Positions 1 through 7,985 of a DNA stretch of 8,316 nucleotides are shown one piece after another. Under the pieces are notes generated by a model, which saw only the letters and a list, made by a program, of their open reading frames with translations, searched no databases and had not been told where the DNA came from. Source of the stretch: Spirochaetales bacterium (GTDB lineage: Bacteria > Desulfobacterota_D > UBA1144). Each line of letters starts with the position of its first letter. The first letter of the stretch is position 1. Location of the stretch: the NCBI GenBank assembly GCA_002730475.1, contig PCAG01000061.1:1-8316 (forward strand), read 5' to 3'. Both the position numbers and the translations under genes were made by a program.

Positions 1-53
1 AAAATTGCAAAAAAGATATACTACCGGAAAAATTTTACCAATTAATAAGAAAT

Positions 54-1829
54 ATGAATTTTTTATTAATTTTATCTTTTTTTTTCATAGAAGAAATAAG
101 ATTAAATATTCGACGTATAAAGATTTTATATGTCTTTTTTAAAGAATTTAGTATTTTTCGTTTTTTTGCTTATTTGTTCGATAATTCTATCATACCATGT
201 AGAGATAAAACTTTCAGGGATTATATATTAAAAAATTCACAAAAATGGGCAAATAAAGAGAATTCTAAAAACACTAATGGAAAAAAAATATTAGTTACAA
301 ATATTTTTAATCATGTAGGTTATACAGTTTCTGAATTAGTATTGGGCAAAAATCTTACAGACATACTCAATGCCGAAGGCATAGGCATACTAAATTATTA
401 TGATTTAAAAAGAATATTATTATTCAGAAGCTTTGGAATTAAAAAAATAATTTTTTTAAAAAGTTCTAATTTTTTCGTAAGGTTAAGATATTTTGTAAAA
501 GCATATTTTAAAATTAGATCCTGCAAGAATATGGATGAATTTTTAAATTTTAATATTAATGGGGTAGAAATAGGTAAGACTGTTTATGATCATTATATAA
601 GATTTTCAGGGATAGGTACAACAAATGTATTTAACCGTAAGTTTTATACTAATTTGGCAAGAGCATTTTTAGTTTATCATCAAATGGAAAAATATTTTAA
701 AACATATAACTTCATTTCTTCTGTGCAAATGGAAAATCAATTTATACCAGGTGCTATTATGTTTCAATCTGCTTTAAAAAATGGAGCCAATGTGTATACA
801 AGATTTGGAACAAGTAATTCTTTTACTGTTAGAAAGTACACCAATATTAATCAAAAATATAACTCTAGAGATTATTTTCTAAAAGAAGTCTATGAGCTAA
901 TTAATATAAATATTAAGAAAAAAGCTGTAGAAATTGGAGGTGATATGATAAACAAAAGATTTGATCATATACTAGGTTACGAATCTGTTTTAGAACGATT
1001 TGAACTTCCCAAGTACGCAAAGGGGAAAAAATTTAAAAAAATTGAAAAAAAAGATTTTACTAAAAGAGAATTATGTAAAAGACTCGGTTGGAAAATAAAT
1101 TATCCGATAGCTGTAATATTTGCGACTGATTTAACAGATGGTGTATTTGCTTCATCTTGGTCAGTATTTCGAGATAGACTGACATGGCTAAGGGAGACTC
1201 TTTATGAAATAAAAAAAATAACTGATGTAAATTGGCTAGTTAAACCCCATCCAAACGATGAAATAAATGAAGTGGTCACAAGTACAATTAGTGAATATGA
1301 AAACATTTGTTCAAATCTTGATCATGTAAAAATATTTCCAGAAGATGTAAGCAGAAGATCTATAATAAAATTTATTGATGCTGCCCTTACTCTAAATGGT
1401 AGTGCGGCTTCTGAATATCCATGTTTTGGTATACCAACAATTGTTCCTTGTGAGTCAGCAGGTTCGGGATATGGCTTTACGGTTGAATCTAAGTCTAAAG
1501 ATGAATTTTTTTATAAATTAAGAAACATAAGAGAATTAAAAAAATTAAACATTCAACAAATCGAACTTGCTAAAATATATATTTTTATTTACATGAAACT
1601 TGCGCGCATAACCTCTAATTTAATTGTACCTTATGGTTTTGATCATGTGGATGAAAAAGATTATTGGACTAAAATGGTTAGGTTGTTAGACAAATATAAT
1701 TATAAGGATGATTTGTTAATAAAAATGATGAAAATTCAAGAATCAAATAATGATACACATACAATAGATTATGACATGATTATGAATAAAAATTTGGATA
1801 CTGCAATAAATGAAATAAATAGAATTTAA
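54..1829 (+). CDS. Capsule-polysaccharide-type GT-B glycosyltransferase-like protein, 5' end possibly beyond the window
   Basis: This protein of at least 591 residues probably transfers or handles a sugar during surface-glycan assembly at the cytoplasmic face of the membrane. The C-terminal half carries the clearest signals: KPHPND at residues 397-402 and a nucleotide-binding-like segment at 446-464 (NGSAASEYPCFGIP followed by a hydrophobic strand). Both resemble the second Rossmann domain of capsule-polysaccharide (KpsC/KpsS-like) and CDP-glycerol-transferase-like GT-B proteins. The N-terminal half (about 1-330) is divergent, basic and has no convincing signal peptide; residues 1-12 are only briefly hydrophobic. 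The ATG at 54 is the first in the window, but the same frame stays open to base 3 and no strong ribosome binding site precedes the ATG, so the true start may lie upstream. Donor and acceptor are unknown. The coding call is certain; the family call is moderate. Confidence 0.7.
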   Translation: MNFLLILSFFFIEEIRLNIRRIKILYVFFKEFSIFRFFAYLFDNSIIPCRDKTFRDYILKNSQKWANKENSKNTNGKKILVTNIFNHVGYTVSELVLGKNLTDILNAEGIGILNYYDLKRILLFRSFGIKKIIFLKSSNFFVRLRYFVKAYFKIRSCKNMDEFLNFNINGVEIGKTVYDHYIRFSGIGTTNVFNRKFYTNLARAFLVYHQMEKYFKTYNFISSVQMENQFIPGAIMFQSALKNGANVYTRFGTSNSFTVRKYTNINQKYNSRDYFLKEVYELININIKKKAVEIGGDMINKRFDHILGYESVLERFELPKYAKGKKFKKIEKKDFTKRELCKRLGWKINYPIAVIFATDLTDGVFASSWSVFRDRLTWLRETLYEIKKITDVNWLVKPHPNDEINEVVTSTISEYENICSNLDHVKIFPEDVSRRSIIKFIDAALTLNGSAASEYPCFGIPTIVPCESAGSGYGFTVESKSKDEFFYKLRNIRELKKLNIQQIELAKIYIFIYMKLARITSNLIVPYGFDHVDEKDYWTKMVRLLDKYNYKDDLLIKMMKIQESNNDTHTIDYDMIMNKNLDTAINEINRI

Positions 1830-1897
1830 ATATAAAATATAAAGAAGTTTTATAAGTAAACTGAATTTTTATTATAGAGTCTTGATATTTAAAGTTG

Positions 1898-2428
1898 ATG
1901 AATAAAAAAAAAATAAACAATAAATTAAAAAGACATCCTAAAATTGTAAAAAATATATATTTTCTGAGAGACAAGAAAATTATTTCTAGAAACTATTCTA
2001 GATTTAAAAAAAAATATAATATTCATAGCTTGATAGCATTTCATCCTTTCGATTTTAAACAAATAAAAAAAAATATGAAAAAATTAACACATTTCAATAT
2101 ACAATATACAGATCATAGGTCAGGAAAAAATTATATTTTAGTTAAAATAAAAAAGGCTGGATATTTTAATAATAATATATTTAAACCATCTATTTACTGT
2201 ATGAGAAAATTTTTTTTGACAAAATGTATTTCTGTAACAAACAATATAAATTGCAAAAATTTAAGACCTAAGAATTTTAAAAACAGCATTACTAATATAA
2301 AAAATGTTTATACTTTAAAAAAAGCTATTATTAGAAGATATAAAAAAAGCTTAGCACATTTGTCTGATCTTGAAAAATTATCCATGGGTGTTGCAATTAC
2401 TGAACTAAAAATCATCAAGATACTTTAG
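1898..2428 (+). CDS. Hypothetical basic Lys/Asn-rich protein
   Basis: I do not recognise this 176-residue protein. It is very rich in Lys, Asn and Ile and strongly basic, with no signal peptide, membrane segment or familiar motif. Four cysteines lie in the middle, and the C-terminal part (after about residue 135) looks helical and ends in a better-mixed segment, SLAHLSDLEKLSMGVAITEL. An open frame this long is very unlikely by chance in DNA this AT-rich, where stop codons are frequent, so I accept it as a gene. A TTG lies directly before the ATG (1895); I prefer the ATG. It follows the upstream gene by 68 nt on the same strand and may share its transcript. Its stop is 3 nt from the stop of the convergent methyltransferase gene. 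It could also be a decayed or fast-evolving gene of the glycan island. Confidence 0.55.
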   Translation: MNKKKINNKLKRHPKIVKNIYFLRDKKIISRNYSRFKKKYNIHSLIAFHPFDFKQIKKNMKKLTHFNIQYTDHRSGKNYILVKIKKAGYFNNNIFKPSIYCMRKFFLTKCISVTNNINCKNLRPKNFKNSITNIKNVYTLKKAIIRRYKKSLAHLSDLEKLSMGVAITELKIIKIL

Positions 2429-2431
2429 CTT

Positions 2432-3292
2432 TTATTGTGTTTTTTGACAATCTACCACAAATCCTGATGATATAAAATTTCCTCTCCAATCGTTTGGATT
2501 TTCAATTTTGAAAGATTCTTTTCTAAAATTTATTTTGTCTATGCTTTCAAAAACTGGTGGCATAGCATGAAAATGGTAGAAATAAATTCCATTTAATTTT
2601 AATCCTACTTTATCCAAAGCTTCTTTTTGAATAGTCAGAGGATTATGGGTAGTCGAATAAATATTATGATCATCAATATTTTTTAATTTAATTTTCTTTC
2701 TATTCGAATAACCTGAAAATAACTTCAAATATTTTTTTCTAATGGATGAATTAAATTTATCAATCTCATATAAATTTGAAAAAAATCTTATCGAATAATC
2801 GTTCAATGTAGCAATATCAAATAAACGATTTCTTAATGAAAAAATTAAATGACCGTTTTTTTTTAGTTTATTTTTTTGATTTTTTAAGGTTTTTATAAAT
2901 TTTCTAGAGTAATAAAATGCTCCCATGCCCAAAATACAATCAACAGAATTATTTTTAATATGTGTAGGATTTTCAAAATCTCCAATTCTAATTAAATCCC
3001 GATCCAATCCATTATTTTCCAAATTTATTTTAGCCTCATCCACCATGTTGGGTGCTTTGTCATATCCTTTTATGTCAAAACCAAGTTTTTTTATTTTTAT
3101 AAGTGGTAGACCTGCTCCGCAACCGGAATCTATAATTTTTTTTGGTTTAATCTTTTTTATTAAAGATATAAAAATATTTAACCTTACTACATCCTGCGGA
3201 TAAGTATCTTTAAAATTAAATTTTTTATAGAGGTTTGAATAATATTGAGTATTAATTTTTCTATTAAAAAACTTGTGAGATATAGTTTTCAT
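2432..3292 (-). CDS. Class I SAM-dependent methyltransferase
   Basis: This 286-residue protein is a Rossmann-fold methyltransferase. Motif I is at residues 53-64 (IIDSGCGAGLPL), followed by the acidic strand-2 end GYDKAPNMV with Asp78 expected to bind the SAM ribose. A further acidic DFENP (105-109) and the strand NNSVDCILGMGAFYY (114-128) complete the SAM site. The C-terminal part (about 210-286) contains HFHAMPP and is probably the substrate cap. It is the last gene of the minus-strand operon, with its ATG 2 nt after the stop of the peptidase-like gene. Context suggests that it methylates a sugar hydroxyl or the amidine made by the upstream amidotransferase set; the Campylobacter and Legionella legionaminic systems are known to carry N-methylated acetimidoyl groups. 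The fold is well supported; the substrate is inference. Confidence 0.85.
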   Translation of the reverse strand: MKTISHKFFNRKINTQYYSNLYKKFNFKDTYPQDVVRLNIFISLIKKIKPKKIIDSGCGAGLPLIKIKKLGFDIKGYDKAPNMVDEAKINLENNGLDRDLIRIGDFENPTHIKNNSVDCILGMGAFYYSRKFIKTLKNQKNKLKKNGHLIFSLRNRLFDIATLNDYSIRFFSNLYEIDKFNSSIRKKYLKLFSGYSNRKKIKLKNIDDHNIYSTTHNPLTIQKEALDKVGLKLNGIYFYHFHAMPPVFESIDKINFRKESFKIENPNDWRGNFISSGFVVDCQKTQ

Positions 3293-3294
3293 AT

Positions 3295-4584
<1,290 letters not shown>

Positions 4585-4630
4585 ATATATTTTTTGAAAA
4601 TTTTTTTAAAGACCAACACATAAAAAAATC

Positions 4631-5305
4631 TTATTGCAAATATTCTTCATTCATTTTTCTATTTCTAATTTTTTTAGCTGGGATTCCAAAATAAAGAGAA
4701 TTGTTTTTGCAATTTTTTGTAACCATTGATTGACATCCAATAACGGTATTGTCACCAACTTTAACCATATGTTTTACAGTAGAACTTATTCCAAGATAAC
4801 TACACTCGCCTAATAAAACATTTCCACCAGTAGTTACGTTTGGACCACAGCTAGAAAAGTTTTTGAAAATATTGTCATGGTCAATCGATGAACTAGTATT
4901 TATTAAACAATGTTTGCCGATAATACATCCGGTGTTGATTACTGCACCAGATATTATAACTGTACCTTTGCCTATTTTAACATTGCCATTTATAATGCAA
5001 TTTTTTGAGATTATTTTTTCCCAGTTAAAATTTTTTAATATTTTTTCAACTTTATTTGTAATTTTTTTCCTTATAAAATTGGATCCAATGGCAATTACAC
5101 CATGAGTATTTTTATCTACAACACTTTTCAATTTACTAATATTGCATATTACTTTGAATGTTTTGTTGCCAAATTTTCCAACTACCGTTCCCTTTTTTAA
5201 TTTTTCGTCAACAAATCCAATAACTTTATAATTTTTTATTCGTAAAATTTCCGATAAGACAACTTTAGAATGAGATCCGCTTCCAAATATTAATATTTTT
5301 TTCAT
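4631..5305 (-). CDS. Sugar N/O-acetyltransferase, NeuD/PglD/LegH-like left-handed beta-helix protein
   Basis: This 224-residue protein transfers an acetyl group from acetyl-CoA to a sugar. The N-terminal PglD-type Rossmann domain begins KKILIFGSGSHSKVVL (2-17) and continues to about residue 90. The C-terminal domain is a left-handed parallel beta-helix of hexapeptide repeats, seen from about 103 to 195 (INGNVKIGKGTVI, GAVINTGCIIG, GNVLLGECSYLG, VKVGDNTVIG). His143 in SIDHDNIF aligns with the expected catalytic base, and the protein ends with the usual FGIPAKKIR segment. I chose the ATG at 5305, 8 nt after the amidotransferase stop; an in-frame TTG at 5338 would overlap that gene and add 11 residues outside the fold. 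Next to LegC it could act as LegH on the 4-amino sugar, or as NeuD on a finished nonulosonate. The family is well supported; the acceptor is open. Confidence 0.87.
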   Translation of the reverse strand: MKKILIFGSGSHSKVVLSEILRIKNYKVIGFVDEKLKKGTVVGKFGNKTFKVICNISKLKSVVDKNTHGVIAIGSNFIRKKITNKVEKILKNFNWEKIISKNCIINGNVKIGKGTVIISGAVINTGCIIGKHCLINTSSSIDHDNIFKNFSSCGPNVTTGGNVLLGECSYLGISSTVKHMVKVGDNTVIGCQSMVTKNCKNNSLYFGIPAKKIRNRKMNEEYLQ

Positions 5306-5313
5306 TATCCAAT

Positions 5314-6438
5314 TTAAATTGAATTTATCAATTTCCAACTATTGCCATGTTGTTTCCAAATTTCACTATTTCTATGCTTATTAACGATTTCCTCAAAATC
5401 AAATTCGCTTATATCTAAATATTCTAAAGCTTCTTTGAAATGATCTTTGTGGGAATACTCGTCATCATATTTTCGTGCTAGACTTATTGCTGTTTCTCTA
5501 TCCATTTGTCCATTTTGTATTTGTCTGCTTGCATCCCGCGAAGCTCTTCCAAATCCAAACTTTATATACATCATATAATATTCAAGATTATCAATTTTAT
5601 CATCTAAACTATCGAAATTAGTAAAAGTGCCAACTGTTCTTCCGTTCGGACTTGTCATAAAATTGGGCAATATTTTTTTTACATATTTGAAATTTTCTAA
5701 AATGCTCCATCTAAAAAAATAACTGAAATAAAATGCTTTAACATTATTTTTTTTAATTTCTTCAGAATTTGGATAGATATATGGAGCAAGATCTTGAATT
5801 GAAATACTTTCACTAACCCAATTTTCAGGATAATCCCCTATTTGATGTTCTATAACTTCTCTAATATTTCTAGTTCTGTGACTTTCTTCAGATAATATCA
5901 GGCCACCATATTCAGCTTCCCCATGTTCTGCAAACATCACATATGGTATTTTCATTTTTACAGCCATCTGCAAAGGTGCTGCATTTACGCCTGCTCCAAA
6001 CGCTATTTTTGGACAACCTCTTTCTATAAAAAACCTCTTTGCAAGTTCTTTTGCTACTTTTTGATTGGGCCTGATAAATATGCTGTCGAAACCTTTTTTT
6101 AATAGTTCTTCCCTATTATGAATTCCACATTCGTTTAATATTACTGGTGAAAATGTAACTAAAAGAGGGTTAAGACCAAATTCAAATTTTAGTTTTAAAG
6201 CGATTGAAGTAGAATCTTTTCCTCCAGACCAAGGAACGATACAATCATAATCCTTATTGAAATAAGCATCCCTGTTTTTAATATCACTAACTAATTTTAT
6301 GAATTCTTCTTTACGATTGCTCCAATCAATTTTTTTTTTATTTTCACTATTTGTACAGGCATTACAAATATTTTGGGCATTAAAGACAATTCTTGGTCTT
6401 GAATTTGGTGTAATACATTTGGTGCAAAACAAAATCAT
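5314..6438 (-). CDS. N-acetyl sugar amidotransferase (WbpG/PseA family)
   Basis: This 374-residue enzyme is predicted to activate a sugar acetamido group with ATP and replace its oxygen with ammonia, giving an acetamidino group. It has an N-terminal zinc-ribbon-like set of four cysteines (Cys5, Cys8, Cys25, Cys28), the PP-loop SGGKDS at 71-76, and the family segment AEHGEAEYGG at 170-179, matching WbpG of Pseudomonas O-antigen and PseA of Campylobacter. It lies 8 nt downstream of the hisF-like gene in an order seen for WbpG with its HisH and HisF partners. I chose the ATG at 6438. A TTG at 6444 would add two residues and has a slightly better placed AGAGAA, so the start is uncertain by six bases. 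Its sugar substrate is probably a nonulosonate or precursor because legC is adjacent, which is inference. Confidence 0.92.
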   Translation of the reverse strand: MILFCTKCITPNSRPRIVFNAQNICNACTNSENKKKIDWSNRKEEFIKLVSDIKNRDAYFNKDYDCIVPWSGGKDSTSIALKLKFEFGLNPLLVTFSPVILNECGIHNREELLKKGFDSIFIRPNQKVAKELAKRFFIERGCPKIAFGAGVNAAPLQMAVKMKIPYVMFAEHGEAEYGGLILSEESHRTRNIREVIEHQIGDYPENWVSESISIQDLAPYIYPNSEEIKKNNVKAFYFSYFFRWSILENFKYVKKILPNFMTSPNGRTVGTFTNFDSLDDKIDNLEYYMMYIKFGFGRASRDASRQIQNGQMDRETAISLARKYDDEYSHKDHFKEALEYLDISEFDFEEIVNKHRNSEIWKQHGNSWKLINSI

Positions 6439-6446
6439 AAACAAAA

Positions 6447-7190
6447 TTATTCTCTGACTAAAATTTGTTTATTTTTTAAATAATTCTTGGCAGATTTCAA
6501 GCTTTCATTCGTAAAATGATAAATATTCTGAGTACAGGCGCCCGAGGTATTTGTAATTTTAAATAATTGATAAATGTGTTCCCAGTTACCTGCTCCTCCA
6601 AGTGCTAAAGTGGGACAGTCAAATTTGTTTGTTATAGATAAAATTAAATTTAAATCATATCCAAGTAAACTACCATCATTATCGATGTTATTAATTAATA
6701 ATTCACCACATCCATTTTGTGTGGCAATATCAGCCCATTCAATGGGAGAATATTTTGTATCTAAGGATCCATTGTTTACCATGACGGTATGCTTTCCCTT
6801 CGAATTGATTTTACAGTCAATAGAATGAATAATAGCCTGGCTACCATAATTTTTTGAAATTTTATTTATTAACCCTGGATTATTATAAGTTGATGAATTT
6901 AGTACAACTTTATCAGCACCAGTTTTAAATAACATATTAACATCTTCTATTGATTTTATGCCTCCTCCAACGGAAAGTGGAACAAAACAATTATTAGAAA
7001 AAAATTTTATGATGTCTAAAAAACTTTCACTTAATTTCTTTTTTCTGGAAACATCCAGCAATATAATTTCATCAGCGGTCCAAAAATCAATAAAATTTTT
7101 TGTATATCTATAATCTGGAAGAAATTTTTTTGTTCTAAATAAAATTCCATCATTAAATGTCAAACTTATTATTAGTCTTTTTTTTAACAA
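6447..7190 (-). CDS. hisF: HisF-like ammonia-channelling subunit for sugar amidination
   Basis: This 247-residue TIM barrel is a HisF paralogue. Recognisable phosphate and barrel motifs are PLSVGGGI (71-78), GADKVVLN (91-98), NNIDNDGSLLGYD (167-179) and LGGAG (197-201). In HisF of histidine biosynthesis two aspartates (11 and 130 in the Thermotoga enzyme) are catalytic. Here position 11 is Thr, in LIISLTFNDG, while the second Asp is kept as Asp125 in SIDCK. The residues of the ammonia gate appear conserved: Arg5, Glu41, Lys94 and Glu163. I infer that it has lost cyclase activity and passes ammonia from HisH to the WbpG-type enzyme downstream. It starts with TTG directly after the hisH TGA; the N-terminus MLKKRLII aligns exactly with the HisF start and a Shine-Dalgarno sequence lies 6 nt upstream. 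Confidence 0.9.
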   Translation of the reverse strand: MLKKRLIISLTFNDGILFRTKKFLPDYRYTKNFIDFWTADEIILLDVSRKKKLSESFLDIIKFFSNNCFVPLSVGGGIKSIEDVNMLFKTGADKVVLNSSTYNNPGLINKISKNYGSQAIIHSIDCKINSKGKHTVMVNNGSLDTKYSPIEWADIATQNGCGELLINNIDNDGSLLGYDLNLILSITNKFDCPTLALGGAGNWEHIYQLFKITNTSGACTQNIYHFTNESLKSAKNYLKNKQILVRE

Positions 7191-7799
7191 TCAGCACCTT
7201 TCTGCAAAATTTTTAATTATTTGTAATCCGTTATATTGGCTTTTCTCAGGATGAAATTGCACACCAAAAGTTTTATTTTTGTTAATTGATGAAGGAAAAT
7301 TTAATTCATAATTTGTAAATGATATTACTTCTTTTTTATTATAATTTTTCAAAAAATACGAATGTATAAAATAAAAATCAGAATTATTTTTTATATTATA
7401 AAATAAATTATTTTTCTGATTTAGGGAACATTCATTCCATCCTACATGAGGTACTTTCATAGTAGTGTCAATCCTATTAAACTCGCCCTCTATTAAATCA
7501 AGACCCTTATGATAACCGTGTTCATTGCTTTTTGTAAATAAAATTTGAAAACCTAAACAAATACCTAAAATAGGAACATTATTTTTCGCTTTATTTATAA
7601 TCAACTTATCAATTTCTTTTTCTCTTAATCTTTTCATAAAGCCCCCAAATGCACCAACCCCGGGTATTACTATTTTGCTATTGTTTTGAAAATCATTTAA
7701 TGTTTTGCATAATTTATATGAAATTTTTAACTTCTCAAAAGCAGAACACAATGACGCTATATTTCCAATTCCAATATCTACAATGTTTATATTGCTCAT
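7191..7799 (-). CDS. hisH: HisH-like glutamine amidotransferase subunit
   Basis: This 202-residue class I glutaminase releases ammonia from glutamine. The triad is visible: Cys81 in GICLGFQ, His183 and Glu185 in QFHPEKS. The oxyanion strand is PGVGAFGG (46-53), the start VDIGIGNIASL is typical of HisH, and the length is normal for the family (about 200). It is the first gene of the minus-strand operon and abuts the hisF-like gene, with which it should form a heterodimer. With a WbpG-type gene next to it, it most likely feeds sugar amidination rather than imidazole-glycerol-phosphate synthesis. I chose the ATG at 7799 because MSNINIVDIG fits the family; an in-frame TTG at 7808 would add three residues. 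No strong ribosome binding site precedes it. Confidence 0.93.
   Translation of the reverse strand: MSNINIVDIGIGNIASLCSAFEKLKISYKLCKTLNDFQNNSKIVIPGVGAFGGFMKRLREKEIDKLIINKAKNNVPILGICLGFQILFTKSNEHGYHKGLDLIEGEFNRIDTTMKVPHVGWNECSLNQKNNLFYNIKNNSDFYFIHSYFLKNYNKKEVISFTNYELNFPSSINKNKTFGVQFHPEKSQYNGLQIIKNFAERC
7197..7203 (-). promoter_or_regulatory. Ribosome binding site of the hisF-like gene
   Basis: On the minus strand AGAAAGG ends 6 nt before the TTG at 7190. It lies within the last codons of hisH and is the clearest Shine-Dalgarno sequence of the operon. It supports the unusual TTG start and suggests translational coupling between the two subunits. Confidence 0.6.
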
Positions 7800-7985
7800 G
7801 ATGCCCAAATTAGTTTAAAAGATTTAGCAATTAATATTGAAAAAAGAATTTTTTCTTCACGTATGTTCAAGTAATGGACACAATATACATTAAAAACCAT
7901 TTAATCAAGTTTCAGTTTTTTTATTAATTACTATAGATTATAGAATGAAAATTTCTTTTGAATAGCATTTTGGATAAAATGTAAT
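7800..7985. promoter_or_regulatory. Divergent intergenic region between hisH and legC
   Basis: This 186-nt gap separates the start of the minus-strand tailoring operon from the plus-strand legC-like gene, so it must hold a promoter for at least one of them and probably both. Several -10-like hexamers occur (TAGAAT at 7941-7946, TAAAAT at 7975-7980), but none is paired with a convincing -35 and the AT content makes such matches frequent. No gene, riboswitch or attachment site was recognised. Its regulatory role rests on gene orientation only. Confidence 0.45.
7839..7855. repeat. Short inverted repeat in the divergent promoter region
   Basis: A perfect 7-bp inverted repeat, GAAAAAA and TTTTTTC, flanks a GAA spacer. 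It lies 40 nt upstream of the hisH start. It contains only one G-C pair, so an RNA hairpin would be weak. It could be a protein-binding site, a stretch of bent DNA or chance in AT-rich sequence. Confidence 0.25.

Noticed and set aside
1..143. Frames 1 and 2 at the left edge as the tail of an upstream gene
   Set aside because: Frame 1 ends at 45 after 14 codons and frame 2 overlaps the transferase gene; neither is long enough to support a gene call.
1780..1974. Minus-strand open frame of 64 codons
   Set aside because: It lies across the end of one plus-strand gene and the start of the next, and its Phe-rich product is the antisense of Lys-rich coding sequence.
2925..3203. Plus-strand open frame of 92 codons
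   Set aside because: It is entirely antisense to the SAM-binding core of the methyltransferase gene, which has clear motifs.
4585..4630. A/T palindromic stretch between the acetyltransferase and peptidase-like genes as a terminator
   Set aside because: It has no GC stem; A and T runs occur throughout the window and the spacing still fits an operon.
4863..5105. Plus-strand open frame of 80 codons
   Set aside because: It is antisense to the beta-helix part of the acetyltransferase and shows no motif of its own.
6574..6828. Plus-strand open frame of 84 codons
   Set aside because: It is antisense to the well-conserved C-terminal half of the HisF-like gene.
6447..7799. hisH and hisF as part of histidine biosynthesis
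   Set aside because: No other his gene is adjacent, a WbpG-type amidotransferase follows directly, and the HisF copy lacks the first catalytic Asp.
7945..7965. Six-codon open frame before legC as a leader peptide
   Set aside because: There is no ribosome binding site, no run of regulatory codons and no attenuator hairpin; such short frames are expected by chance.
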